From UMGS973 sp964507795 (GTDB lineage: Bacteria; Bacillota; Clostridia; Peptostreptococcales; Anaerovoracaceae): a DNA stretch of 27,246 nt. The DNA is taken from contig CAZDQV010000018.1 in the NCBI GenBank assembly GCA_964507795.1, positions 1 through 27,246 on the forward strand. The letters run 5' to 3'. Within the stretch, counting starts at the first letter, position 1; every line of letters starts with the position of its first letter. A model generated the notes under the pieces. It was not told where the DNA came from. It did no database searches and saw only the letters and a list, made by a program, of their open reading frames with translations. This document shows, piece by piece, positions 7,055 through 15,315 of the stretch. Position numbers and translations under genes: made by a program.

Positions 7055-9463
7055 TCATCCTTTTGCAAACTTTGCAATTGTCCGTATCAGTTCCTTTGTA
7101 TTGATCGGTTTTGAAATATGCTCGTTCATACCGGCATTTTGCGTAGCTATTTTGTCCTCTACAAATGCATTCGCTGTCATTGCAATTATAGGGATAAGTT
7201 TTGCATCCGGCCTATCAGCATCTCTAATCATACGTGCAGCTTCATATCCGTTCATAACAGGCATCATAACATCCATAATGACTGCATCAATATCTCCCGG
7301 TTCTGAATTCATAAAAGCATCCACAGCTTCTTTGCCATTCCATGCTCTGATGACATCAGCGCCGGCATCTTTGAGCAGGAATTCCGCAATCTCCATATTG
7401 AGTTCATTGTCCTCTGCCAATAATATATTCATTCCGCTGATGCTGCAACTGTCCTGCCCAATCGCTTTTATCTCTTCAGGGTTGGCTGACAAATCCACCT
7501 TGAAAGGTATGACAAATTCAAATGTTGAACCGACACCTTTTGTGCTTTCAAAGGTGAGCTCTCCTCCCATTTTTTCTGCAAGACTCTTGGCGATAGACAT
7601 ACCAAGTCCTGTACCGCTGTAGCGAGTGCGGGAGGTCACGTTTTCCTGCGTAAAAGGCTCAAATATATGCTTTTGAAATTCAGGGCTCATGCCTACTCCC
7701 GTGTCACGACATGTGAACTTAATCTTGGCTATGCTTCCATCAAAATCAATTTCTTTGCACGAAAGATAAACTTTGCCGAAATCTTTGTTGTATTTGATGG
7801 CATTGCCCAAAACATTCATGATAAGACGTTTGTAATGCGTAGGACTTCCAATCAGATAAGGATGGTCCACTTTGCTTTCTTCTTCTATTATTTCTACACC
7901 TTTTTCCTGCGCCTGCTTTGCAACAGTAAAATAGATTTCCATTGCAATATCGCCCATGTTGAATGGAATATTCTCCAAAACAACTTCTCCTGATTCAAGT
8001 TTGTTCATATCAAGAACTTCATTTATGAGTTCAAGAAGTATCTTGGCTGAATATTTTGTTTTTTGCCTGCATTCTTCCTGTTTTTGAATATCATCAGGAA
8101 ATCTGTCCGCAATATCAAGCATACCGATAATACCATTGAGAGGTGTGCGTATATCATGGCTCATGCGCAGCAGGAAATCAGTTTTGACTTTGTTTGCACG
8201 CTCTGCTTCTTCTACTGCTGCAACAAGTTTCTTCTGATATTCCTGTTCTTTTTTTCTTTGTATTTCTTCTTCTCTGAGATGCTCATTGATAATATTGTCT
8301 ATATTCTGAAATCCCGCAACGACAAATCCTTTGTCCCGCATTTTGAGGATATCAAACTGGTAATTGATAATCCTGCCGCCTACAAGCATGCGATAATTGC
8401 CTGTATATTCCTCCTGTTTTGAAAATACATCTCTGAGATTTCTGACACTAAGACAGTTTTTGAGTCTTGCCCTGTCATCAGGATGTACAGCTTCAGCAAT
8501 CCATGCATTCATCAGTCCTTCATAGTAAAACTCTTCATCACCTATTTCATCCACTCTTTGGTCATTGTACTCATCCTCGAGTTTCAGAATTCGCGCCGTG
8601 CCAGAATGAAGGTTTACCAGGTATACATTTTTGAAATTGCGGGAGAGTGCATTGAATATCGATTGATTTTTGCTTGCATCCATCACTTCTATGCCGAATA
8701 TGACATGATATAGATTACCGTTTTCATCAGCATCTTCTCTCAGGAAGTGGAGTCTGCGCATACCTGTATTATATCCCCAGCAATCCATATAGATATGGCT
8801 TTTGCCTGCCATACGCTCCTCAAGAGTGCTTCTGTCCACAAATTCCATTACTTCTTCACGGTTTGCTTCGGCTATAAGTTGGAGGATGCTTTGAATATTT
8901 GCATCAAACTCATCATTTCCCGGAATCATCGCATTTGATATTCTGTCTATGGTCCTGATAGTAGTAAGCTTGTTCTCCTTTATATTCACTCTGTGCAAAG
9001 AGAGAAATATATCTGAAATCGCACTGTATGCACTGTACAAAGCCTCCTGATGCGTGTTTCTTTGCATACTGATAACAAAGTCGATATTGCGGAATCCCAC
9101 AATAAACTGCAGTGGTTCATCCGGCCCGGATATCCTGACATATTGCACGCTGTAGTAATGTGTCTGGCCGTCTTCGACAATCCTGTAGTAAAGTTCGAGT
9201 CTTTCTCTTCCGTCTGCAAAGGCTCTGATTATATTTTCACGCATCATATGTTCAAGAAAATATTGGCGGTCTTTTTCGTAAACACGTGCATTTGCATATT
9301 TTAAAATCGTTTCAGAGTAGCAAAATTCCGGAGCATCTTTGATGCCTTCAACCTCATATCCCTGCATTTTGATAATACTGCCAGTGTCTTTTTCCGGCTC
9401 TGCAAGATATATGCTACTGTAATCTGCAATAAGTGCGTTTGCTATTCCCTGATAATCAATCAT
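7055..9463 (-). CDS. Cytosolic hybrid sensor histidine kinase (PAS-like x3, HisKA, HATPase, REC)
   Basis: The 802-residue protein has no membrane segment. The first ~400 residues look like three PAS-type units, each ending in a similar strand (FIVGFRNIDFV, VIFGIEVMDAS, VVAGFQNIDNI). A Glu/Lys-rich coiled coil leads into HisKA with SHDIRTPLNG (His436 phosphoacceptor), then HATPase_c with NVLGNAIKYN, DTGVGMS and GTGLGMSIAK. A C-terminal receiver has LLAEDNELN, IMDVMMPVMNG (Asp731) and IAMTANAF, ending with KPIN. The start at 9463 is chosen because GGAGGT lies seven bases upstream; the open frame reaches 9499 without a comparable site. There is no HPt domain and no partner regulator next to it, so the phosphorelay output must be encoded elsewhere. 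The signal sensed is unknown. Confidence 0.93.
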   Translation of the reverse strand: MIDYQGIANALIADYSSIYLAEPEKDTGSIIKMQGYEVEGIKDAPEFCYSETILKYANARVYEKDRQYFLEHMMRENIIRAFADGRERLELYYRIVEDGQTHYYSVQYVRISGPDEPLQFIVGFRNIDFVISMQRNTHQEALYSAYSAISDIFLSLHRVNIKENKLTTIRTIDRISNAMIPGNDEFDANIQSILQLIAEANREEVMEFVDRSTLEERMAGKSHIYMDCWGYNTGMRRLHFLREDADENGNLYHVIFGIEVMDASKNQSIFNALSRNFKNVYLVNLHSGTARILKLEDEYNDQRVDEIGDEEFYYEGLMNAWIAEAVHPDDRARLKNCLSVRNLRDVFSKQEEYTGNYRMLVGGRIINYQFDILKMRDKGFVVAGFQNIDNIINEHLREEEIQRKKEQEYQKKLVAAVEEAERANKVKTDFLLRMSHDIRTPLNGIIGMLDIADRFPDDIQKQEECRQKTKYSAKILLELINEVLDMNKLESGEVVLENIPFNMGDIAMEIYFTVAKQAQEKGVEIIEEESKVDHPYLIGSPTHYKRLIMNVLGNAIKYNKDFGKVYLSCKEIDFDGSIAKIKFTCRDTGVGMSPEFQKHIFEPFTQENVTSRTRYSGTGLGMSIAKSLAEKMGGELTFESTKGVGSTFEFVIPFKVDLSANPEEIKAIGQDSCSISGMNILLAEDNELNMEIAEFLLKDAGADVIRAWNGKEAVDAFMNSEPGDIDAVIMDVMMPVMNGYEAARMIRDADRPDAKLIPIIAMTANAFVEDKIATQNAGMNEHISKPINTKELIRTIAKFAKG

Positions 9464-9510
9464 GCTGCTTACCTCCATATGCATGTCAATTGGGCTCATC
9501 TCTGTTTTTA

Positions 9511-9539
9511 ATAGTAACCCGATTTTTCAAAAAAGTCAA
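9511..9539 (-). promoter_or_regulatory. Promoter of the hybrid kinase gene
   Basis: TTGACT (minus strand, 9539-9534), 17 bases, TACTAT (9516-9511). It starts immediately after the terminator of the exporter operon, giving the kinase its own transcript. Confidence 0.65.
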
Positions 9540-9542
9540 TAA

Positions 9543-9579
9543 AAGAACAGAACCCCTACCCCTTATGAGTTCTGTTCTT
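9543..9579 (-). terminator. Terminator of the MMPL exporter operon
   Basis: AAGAACAGAAC (9579-9569 on the minus strand) pairs perfectly over 11 bases with GTTCTGTTCTT (9553-9543), with a 15-base loop and TTATT downstream. It lies about 50 bases after the stop of the secreted partner gene. Confidence 0.8.
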
Positions 9580-9630
9580 GGTAAAGTTATTTAAATCTCC
9601 ACATTTATTCAATCATTACCCCTTGAAAGC

Positions 9631-11418
9631 CTATATCCCTTCTGATCTGATTATGAATTTAACCGTGGTGTCAGTGTCTTTTGCTGCGCCTGCGTAATTT
9701 TTGTATGCCTTTGCCGCATTTATTTTGCTGTTCATAGTATCAACAGCGCTTCCTGCAATCTTGTTGTACATACTTGCAATTGAACCGATACCTTCATCAT
9801 TGAATTTTTTCATGCCTGTTGCAAGCTCAAGAGCACCATCTTTCAGTTCAACTACACCTTTGCCAAGCTTTGATGTACCTGATGCAATTTTACCTGCACT
9901 TTCATCAAGTGTTTTGGTGCCTGATGTGAGCTTTTCAGCACCGCTGTATGCACTTGCAATACCCTCATCAAGGCTCTTGGCTCCTGTCTCAAGAGTTGCT
10001 GCTCCTTCTGCTTCCGCTTCAAGAGCTTTTTGAAGTTTAACGCTTCCTTCTTTGAGGCTTTTGACACCTGATGACAGCTGATCTGACGCTCCTTTGGCTC
10101 CTTCTTCAAGCTGCGCCACTCCGCTTCTCAAGGTGCCTTTACTGCTGAGACTTTCGATTGCCTGGCTCTCTCCTTTGTTTGTCTTTTCAAGCCCTTCTAT
10201 AGCCTTATCGAGTGCACTTGTATCAACTCCTGCATCTTTGTATGATTCTCTTATCTGTTTGAGCTGAGTAATCACTTCGCTTTCCTGCGAATTTATTCCT
10301 GACATTGTAGTATAGAGTTTGTCAAGACCATCGTCAACACTTTTGAGACCTGTATAGATTTGTCCTACTCCGCTTGTAGCTTTTTCAATATCATCCGGTG
10401 AAATCATATTCATACCGGCCACAAGTTCGCTTGCTCCTTCATATGTTGCATCAAGATTTGTTTTCAGGCTCGAAATTCCAGAATACAGTTTCGTACTTCC
10501 TTCTGAAAGTGTCGCAAGGCCCTCTTTTAGAGTTTTCATATTACTGTTTATTTTGGTTATGCCGTCCTGAAGCTTTGTCATATATCCGTCAACAAGATCA
10601 AATTTTTCAGCTGCAGTACTTATACCATCTGATAATGTCTGAGCTCCGTCTGTAAGCTGCTGTGATGAGCTTACAAGTTCATCAACTGAAGCCTCCAGTT
10701 CATCAATCGACCCAAGATTGCCATCGAGATCTTTAATCATTTCATTTGAAAGCACGGTTACCATTGTTTCATATGTGAAGTCTGTAGTGTCAGCTTCGAT
10801 GACAATCTCATCTGAAACATCAAGGCCAAAGCTTCCTGTTATGTCTTCCATACCCGGAAGTGCTATACCCACAACATAGTAATCATCTCCGCTGTTTATA
10901 ACCTGGCCGCTGTTCACCTTGACGTTGCTGAATTTATCACCATCAAGTATCATACCTGTCACTGCCGCAAAAGGTGAGCTGTCAGCCTGATAATTTATAT
11001 GGATTTCAACGCTTCCCTTTTGCCCTTTGATTTCATCAGGTGTCACTGATTTACCGTCAAGTGTATATGTGGCACTCATTTTTACAGGCAGTTCTTTATC
11101 TGAATTCCCTTTGTAATATATATCGTTTCCGTTTGCCTTCCATTTGACTGTTGTGCCGTCCTGTGTGAATGTTTCATCGCCTTTAACATTTTCAATATCC
11201 TTGAGATCGCTTTTGTCTGTGATTGTTTTCTGTTCATCATTGTTTTTGAGCCACTCACTTACAATGACTTCGTCTATGTCAAGCTGATTGTCAGCAACCG
11301 CATATACTGTTTCTTCTTTTTCAATTCCTGATGTTGCAAATACAGGGCAGGCTGTTCCCATCACCAGCACAGCTGCAATTCCTGCCGACAGGATTTTTGT
11401 TCCTCTTGATTTAAGCAT
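9631..11418 (-). CDS. Secreted heptad-repeat protein (YhgE/LxxG type), partner of the MMPL transporter
   Basis: The 595-residue product begins with a signal peptide (KILSAGIAAVLVMGTACPVFA). An N-terminal region of about 220 residues is rich in beta strands. The next ~300 residues are a long amphipathic repeat in which LxxG or similar motifs recur about every seven residues (for example LSDGIS, LSEGST, LEEGAKG, LDEGIA, LKDGAL). No C-terminal membrane anchor or sortase motif is seen. Similar repeats occur in YhgE/Pip-like and MMPL-associated proteins of Bacillota. The ATG overlaps the upstream transporter stop by 8 bp and has GGAGGAG six bases upstream, so the two are translationally coupled. 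A periplasm-facing adaptor or coiled-coil rod working with the exporter is an inference. Confidence 0.8.
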   Translation of the reverse strand: MLKSRGTKILSAGIAAVLVMGTACPVFATSGIEKEETVYAVADNQLDIDEVIVSEWLKNNDEQKTITDKSDLKDIENVKGDETFTQDGTTVKWKANGNDIYYKGNSDKELPVKMSATYTLDGKSVTPDEIKGQKGSVEIHINYQADSSPFAAVTGMILDGDKFSNVKVNSGQVINSGDDYYVVGIALPGMEDITGSFGLDVSDEIVIEADTTDFTYETMVTVLSNEMIKDLDGNLGSIDELEASVDELVSSSQQLTDGAQTLSDGISTAAEKFDLVDGYMTKLQDGITKINSNMKTLKEGLATLSEGSTKLYSGISSLKTNLDATYEGASELVAGMNMISPDDIEKATSGVGQIYTGLKSVDDGLDKLYTTMSGINSQESEVITQLKQIRESYKDAGVDTSALDKAIEGLEKTNKGESQAIESLSSKGTLRSGVAQLEEGAKGASDQLSSGVKSLKEGSVKLQKALEAEAEGAATLETGAKSLDEGIASAYSGAEKLTSGTKTLDESAGKIASGTSKLGKGVVELKDGALELATGMKKFNDEGIGSIASMYNKIAGSAVDTMNSKINAAKAYKNYAGAAKDTDTTVKFIIRSEGI

Positions 11419-13501
11419 TGATATCTCCTCCTTTTTTAATCAGGCCTCTCATTCCTTTTGTGGTCTTGCATATTACTCTGTCAAATATCATCAGGAATGA
11501 CGGAAGTATTAGTATTACCGCTGCCATACTTATGATGGCACCTCTTGCCATAAGTCCGCACATTGAACCTATGATATCAACATCCGAATAAATGCCTACG
11601 CCTATGGTTGCCGCAAAGAATCCAAGCGCACTTATCATAATTGACGGCATGCTCGTTTTGAGTGCAATTTCAACAGCTTTTTCTCTGCCGCATCCTCCTA
11701 TTCTCTCAACTTTGTACCTGTTGGTCATAAGTATTGCATAATCCACGGTTGCACCAAGCTGGATTGTACTTACACATATTGGCGCAATGAATGCCAGCAG
11801 GTTACCGGTATAAAATGGTATGCCCAGGTTGATGAATACTGCAAACTCAATTACCGCAACAAGTATGAACGGAAGTGTCGCCGAACCAAGTGCCACAGCA
11901 ATTATTATCAGCACCGCCAGAATTGATATGAAACTTACAACCTTGAAGTCGTGCGATGTAATCTTAATCATATCTTTGGTGCAAGGTGCTTCACCTATAA
12001 GCATTGCGTCCTTGTCGTAGTCGTCAACTATCTTGTTTATCTCGTTTATCTGAGCGTTTACCTCATCTGTTGCCACTCTGTATTCAGATGTGATTATTAC
12101 AAGCTGCCTGCCTCCCTGCGAAAGAAGTGACGTTACATCCTCAGGAAGTATGTCATCTGGTATTAAACTGCCAAGGAGTGTGTCTTTACCAAGAACAAGT
12201 TTCACACCGTCCACATCTTCTATTCTTTCAATCATTTCTTTGGAATCTTTGACATCCATATCTGAATCACACAAAAGCATATGAGTTGAGTCCATACCAA
12301 ATGTTTCGTTCAGTTTGGTATTTGCAACAACACAGTCCATATCCTGCGGTATTGACTGATCCAGATCATAATACTGATCCGCATTTACATATCCGTAAAG
12401 TGCAGGAACCATAACAATTATAAATATTACTGCCATGGCTTTTCTGTGCTTGAGTATAAACCCTGCTATTCTGTCTGTATTGAGATTGACGGGCTTGTGC
12501 GAAGTTTTGTCAATAGCCCTGTCGCAAATGAGTATAAATGACGGTAATACCGTTACAGATGAGATAACACCGAATATTACTCCTTTTGCCATTACTATTC
12601 CAAGGTCAGCTCCAAGCGTGAAGCTCATAAAGCACAATGCTATGAATCCGGCTATTGTTGTCACAGAGCTTGCCGATACTGATGCTATTGTTGCTCTGAT
12701 TGCTTCTGCCATCGCCACATTGTGATCCTGACATTTTTCTTTGTGCTCGCAGTAACTGTGCCACAGGAATATCGAATAGTCCATGGTAACACCAAGCTGG
12801 AGCACTGCACTGATTGCTTTTGTTACATAGGATATCTCACCCATGAATATATTGGTTCCCAGGTTAACTATAATCGCTATGCCTATACTTGCAAGGAATA
12901 TAACCGGGAGCAGAAACGAATCCATAAAAACCGCGAATATTATGCATGCCAGCAAAACTGCAAGTGCCACATATATCGGTTCTTCCGATTCTGCCAGATC
13001 TTTAAGATCAGTTATATATGCTGACATACTGCTTACAAAGCATTGTTTGCCTGCTATCTGGCGGATGTCTTTGATAGTGTCCATAGCTTCATCTGATGAA
13101 ATAGTTGTGCTGAGGAACACTGCCATGAGTGTACAGTCACCGTTATTGAATTCATCATAGATGTCATCCGGGAGAATTTCCTTTGGAACTGTTATGTCTG
13201 CAATGCTGTCATACCACAGCGCCGAGTCCACATATTCCAGATCCTCGATTTTTTCTCTTGCCGCTGACACATCTTTGTCGTCCATGTCTTCAAACACAAG
13301 CAAAGCGAATGATCCCTTGTTAAAATCATCTAAAAGTATTTTTTGTCCCTGTACTGTCTGTATGTCATCAGGCAGATACGTAAGCATATCGTAATTGATA
13401 CGGGTATTCATGTATCCGAATATGCATGGGATAAGAAGTGCCAAACTTATTATCGCTATAAGTTTTTTATGTTTTACCACTTTTTCTGCAAATACTTTCA
13501 T
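11411..13501 (-). CDS. MMPL/RND-superfamily exporter
   Basis: The 696-residue protein has the duplicated RND layout of 12 predicted membrane helices. After TM1 comes an extracytoplasmic domain of about 140 residues, then a five-helix bundle with VTMDYSIFLWHSY. After a central loop the pattern repeats: a second TM1, an outer domain, and a bundle with GATVDYAILMTNRYK. Conserved Asp residues in these two DYxI motifs are the usual proton-relay positions. MMPL proteins export lipids or other hydrophobic compounds using the proton gradient. The ATG at 13501 is preferred over an open frame reaching 13579 because GGAGGAG lies about nine bases upstream and the protein starts MKVFAEKVVKHKK, as usual for the family. 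A TATAAT-like -10 at 13537-13532 may drive it, but the -35 is poor. Confidence 0.92.
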   Translation of the reverse strand: MKVFAEKVVKHKKLIAIISLALLIPCIFGYMNTRINYDMLTYLPDDIQTVQGQKILLDDFNKGSFALLVFEDMDDKDVSAAREKIEDLEYVDSALWYDSIADITVPKEILPDDIYDEFNNGDCTLMAVFLSTTISSDEAMDTIKDIRQIAGKQCFVSSMSAYITDLKDLAESEEPIYVALAVLLACIIFAVFMDSFLLPVIFLASIGIAIIVNLGTNIFMGEISYVTKAISAVLQLGVTMDYSIFLWHSYCEHKEKCQDHNVAMAEAIRATIASVSASSVTTIAGFIALCFMSFTLGADLGIVMAKGVIFGVISSVTVLPSFILICDRAIDKTSHKPVNLNTDRIAGFILKHRKAMAVIFIIVMVPALYGYVNADQYYDLDQSIPQDMDCVVANTKLNETFGMDSTHMLLCDSDMDVKDSKEMIERIEDVDGVKLVLGKDTLLGSLIPDDILPEDVTSLLSQGGRQLVIITSEYRVATDEVNAQINEINKIVDDYDKDAMLIGEAPCTKDMIKITSHDFKVVSFISILAVLIIIAVALGSATLPFILVAVIEFAVFINLGIPFYTGNLLAFIAPICVSTIQLGATVDYAILMTNRYKVERIGGCGREKAVEIALKTSMPSIMISALGFFAATIGVGIYSDVDIIGSMCGLMARGAIISMAAVILILPSFLMIFDRVICKTTKGMRGLIKKGGDINA

Positions 13502-13610
13502 GTAATACCACTCCTCCTTTTCATAATAGAAATTATATTCCCGTTTAAAAAAAGAGGAAATATATAAACAAATCGGCATGTAATATTTTTGGACAATTAA
13601 CCGTCTGTGT

Positions 13611-13639
13611 AAAAAAAAGAGCAGTTTTGTGACTTGCTC
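13611..13639 (-). terminator. Terminator of lgt
   Basis: On the minus strand GAGCA and TGCTC pair (extended by GT/AC across a bulged A), followed by eight T. It lies 28 bases downstream of the lgt stop. Confidence 0.8.
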
Positions 13640-13666
13640 AGGTCATTTAATATCAGTTTGGCATAT

Positions 13667-14413
13667 CTATATCTTCTTATTTCTTTTGCTTAAAACCACA
13701 TACATAACAGCAAATATTACCATCACGCAAAATGACAATACCTGCGCCTGTTTGAAAGGTCCTATCATCAGGCTGTCAGTTCTGAGTGCTTCCACAAAGA
13801 ATCTTTCAAGGGAATAAAGAACTGCATACATGCAAAAGATCTGGCCTTTGAATTTAATATTCCTGCTCATAAGCATTAAGAATACAAACAATAGCAGGCA
13901 CCATAGTGACTCATACAAAAATGTAGGGTGAACTCCCTGTCCGTTTACTATCACTGCCCATGGCAAATCGGTCGGCCCTCCATGTGCTTCCGAATTAAAA
14001 AAATTGCCCCATCTGCCTATAGCCTGCCCTATTGCAAATCCCGGTGCGAGAAGGTCAAGCATATTGAGAAGTGAAATCTTGTGATACCTGCAAACACACG
14101 CTCCTCCTATTATGCCAAGAATCAGTCCACCATGTATGGCAAGGCCTCCTTCTCTGAAATTGATTATTTTCATAAAATCTCCGGCATACATCTGCCAGTT
14201 GAATATTACATAATACGCTCTGGCTCCTATAATTCCCGCAGGTATGGCCACAAGAAGCACATCTATGAGGTTATCTCCTGATATGCCGAATTTCGGTGCT
14301 CTGTAATAGCTTAGAAATGTACCGACAAGAACTCCTGTGGCAACGCAGATACCATACCATCTGATATCCAGTCCAAACAGTTCAAAAGCAACGGCTCCCG
14401 GTGATGTAAACAT
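13667..14413 (-). CDS. lgt: Prolipoprotein diacylglyceryl transferase Lgt
   Basis: Lgt transfers diacylglycerol from phosphatidylglycerol to the lipobox cysteine of prelipoproteins in the membrane. The 248-residue protein has about seven hydrophobic helices and the family motifs DIRWYGICVATGV (N-terminal), REGGLAIHGGLI with the conserved His, and the signature GRWGNFFNSEAHGG (about residues 132-145). The C-terminal helix carries LERFFVEALRTDS. Length is normal for Bacillota Lgt. AGGGAGG lies about seven bases before the ATG. It is monocistronic, divergent from sfsA. Confidence 0.97.
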   Translation of the reverse strand: MFTSPGAVAFELFGLDIRWYGICVATGVLVGTFLSYYRAPKFGISGDNLIDVLLVAIPAGIIGARAYYVIFNWQMYAGDFMKIINFREGGLAIHGGLILGIIGGACVCRYHKISLLNMLDLLAPGFAIGQAIGRWGNFFNSEAHGGPTDLPWAVIVNGQGVHPTFLYESLWCLLLFVFLMLMSRNIKFKGQIFCMYAVLYSLERFFVEALRTDSLMIGPFKQAQVLSFCVMVIFAVMYVVLSKRNKKI

Positions 14414-14442
14414 AAATACCTCCCTAAAAAAACTTCATTATG

Positions 14443-14471
14443 AGTATACTACAAAACAAGAGTCATGAAAA
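14443..14471 (-). promoter_or_regulatory. Candidate promoter of lgt
   Basis: TTTTCA (minus strand, 14471-14466), 17 bases, TATACT (14448-14443). The -10 sits in the palindrome AGTATACT. The -35 matches 4 of 6. Confidence 0.5.
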
Positions 14472-14488
14472 CCTCGCAAAGCTTCTTC

Positions 14489-14517
14489 TTGAAAAAAATC
14501 CATGGCTTGTATATACT
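14489..14517 (+). promoter_or_regulatory. Promoter of sfsA, abutting the start codon
   Basis: TTGAAA (14489-14494), exactly 17 bases, TATACT (14512-14517): 10 of 12 bases match consensus. The expected transcription start, about seven bases after the -10, falls at 14524-14525, the A of the family-consistent ATG. Confidence 0.6.
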
Positions 14518-14524
14518 ACATGCT

Positions 14525-15226
14525 ATGGAGTACAAGAATATCGTAAAAGGCAAATTCATATCGCGTCCCAACAGATTTGTAGCACAGGTCGAAACAAACG
14601 GAGAAACCGTTCTTTGTCATGTCAAAAATACAGGACGGTGCAAAGAGCTTCTTATTCCTGGCGTAACCGTATACATGGAGGACTTTTCAGGCAGAATGGG
14701 AAATCGCAAGCTGCAATATTCTCTCATCTGCGTAGCAAAAGAAAAAAATCTTGTAAACATAGATTCACAGGCTCCTAACAAAGTAGTTTCAGAGGCACTC
14801 CAAAGTGGAGCAATACTTCTCCCCGGAATGAACAGTCTGGAGATTATAAAAGGTGAGCATGTATATGGCAATTCACGCCTCGATTTTTATACAGAAGATG
14901 TCTGCGGTCAAAAGGGACTTGTCGAAGTCAAGGGAGTCACTCTTGAAAAAAACGGAACGGCCATGTTTCCTGATGCTCCAACCCAAAGAGGTCTCCGGCA
15001 TGTCGAAGAACTTTGCAAAGCTGCATCCTGCGGATATCAAAGCTATATCATATTTGTGATTCAGATGTCAGGTGTCAGTTTATTTATGCCCAATTACAAA
15101 ACTCACCCGTCTTTTGGTGAGGCTCTCAAAAAAGCTGCATCCTGCGGCGTTCACATATTGTGTTATGACTGTCTTGTAACGCCGGATTCCATAGCTGTAT
15201 ATAGCCCCATAGATTACAGATTGTAA
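14525..15226 (+). CDS. sfsA: SfsA family DNA/RNA nuclease
   Basis: The 233-residue product matches the SfsA family: N-terminal GKFISRPNRFVAQVE, then CHVKNTGRCKELLIPG (about residues 32-47), SRLDFYTED, VEVKGVTLEK and FPDAPTQRGLRHVEEL. The C-terminal half resembles a nuclease fold with conserved Asp/Glu-x-Lys. E. coli SfsA was first described as a maltose-regulation factor; the biological role is unclear. The frame is open to an ATG at 14465, which would add 20 residues, but family proteins begin about 14 residues before the RPNRF block, matching the ATG at 14525. No ribosome binding site precedes 14525, and a promoter ends eight bases before it, so the mRNA may be leaderless. It is divergent from lgt. 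Confidence 0.9.
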   Translation: MEYKNIVKGKFISRPNRFVAQVETNGETVLCHVKNTGRCKELLIPGVTVYMEDFSGRMGNRKLQYSLICVAKEKNLVNIDSQAPNKVVSEALQSGAILLPGMNSLEIIKGEHVYGNSRLDFYTEDVCGQKGLVEVKGVTLEKNGTAMFPDAPTQRGLRHVEELCKAASCGYQSYIIFVIQMSGVSLFMPNYKTHPSFGEALKKAASCGVHILCYDCLVTPDSIAVYSPIDYRL

Positions 15227-15251
15227 GGCAATTTTGAGTGTTTTTGTCCGG

Positions 15252-15280
15252 TTTACTTCTAAACCCGCTTAATATATTAT
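15252..15280 (+). promoter_or_regulatory. Candidate promoter of the L,D-transpeptidase-deoC unit
   Basis: TTTACT (15252-15257), 17 bases, TATTAT (15275-15280), about 35 bases before the ATG. The surrounding sequence is very AT-rich, so the exact -10 is uncertain. Confidence 0.5.
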
Positions 15281-15315
15281 ATTATATAGTTACTTTTGAC
15301 TTTTGTGAGGGTACA

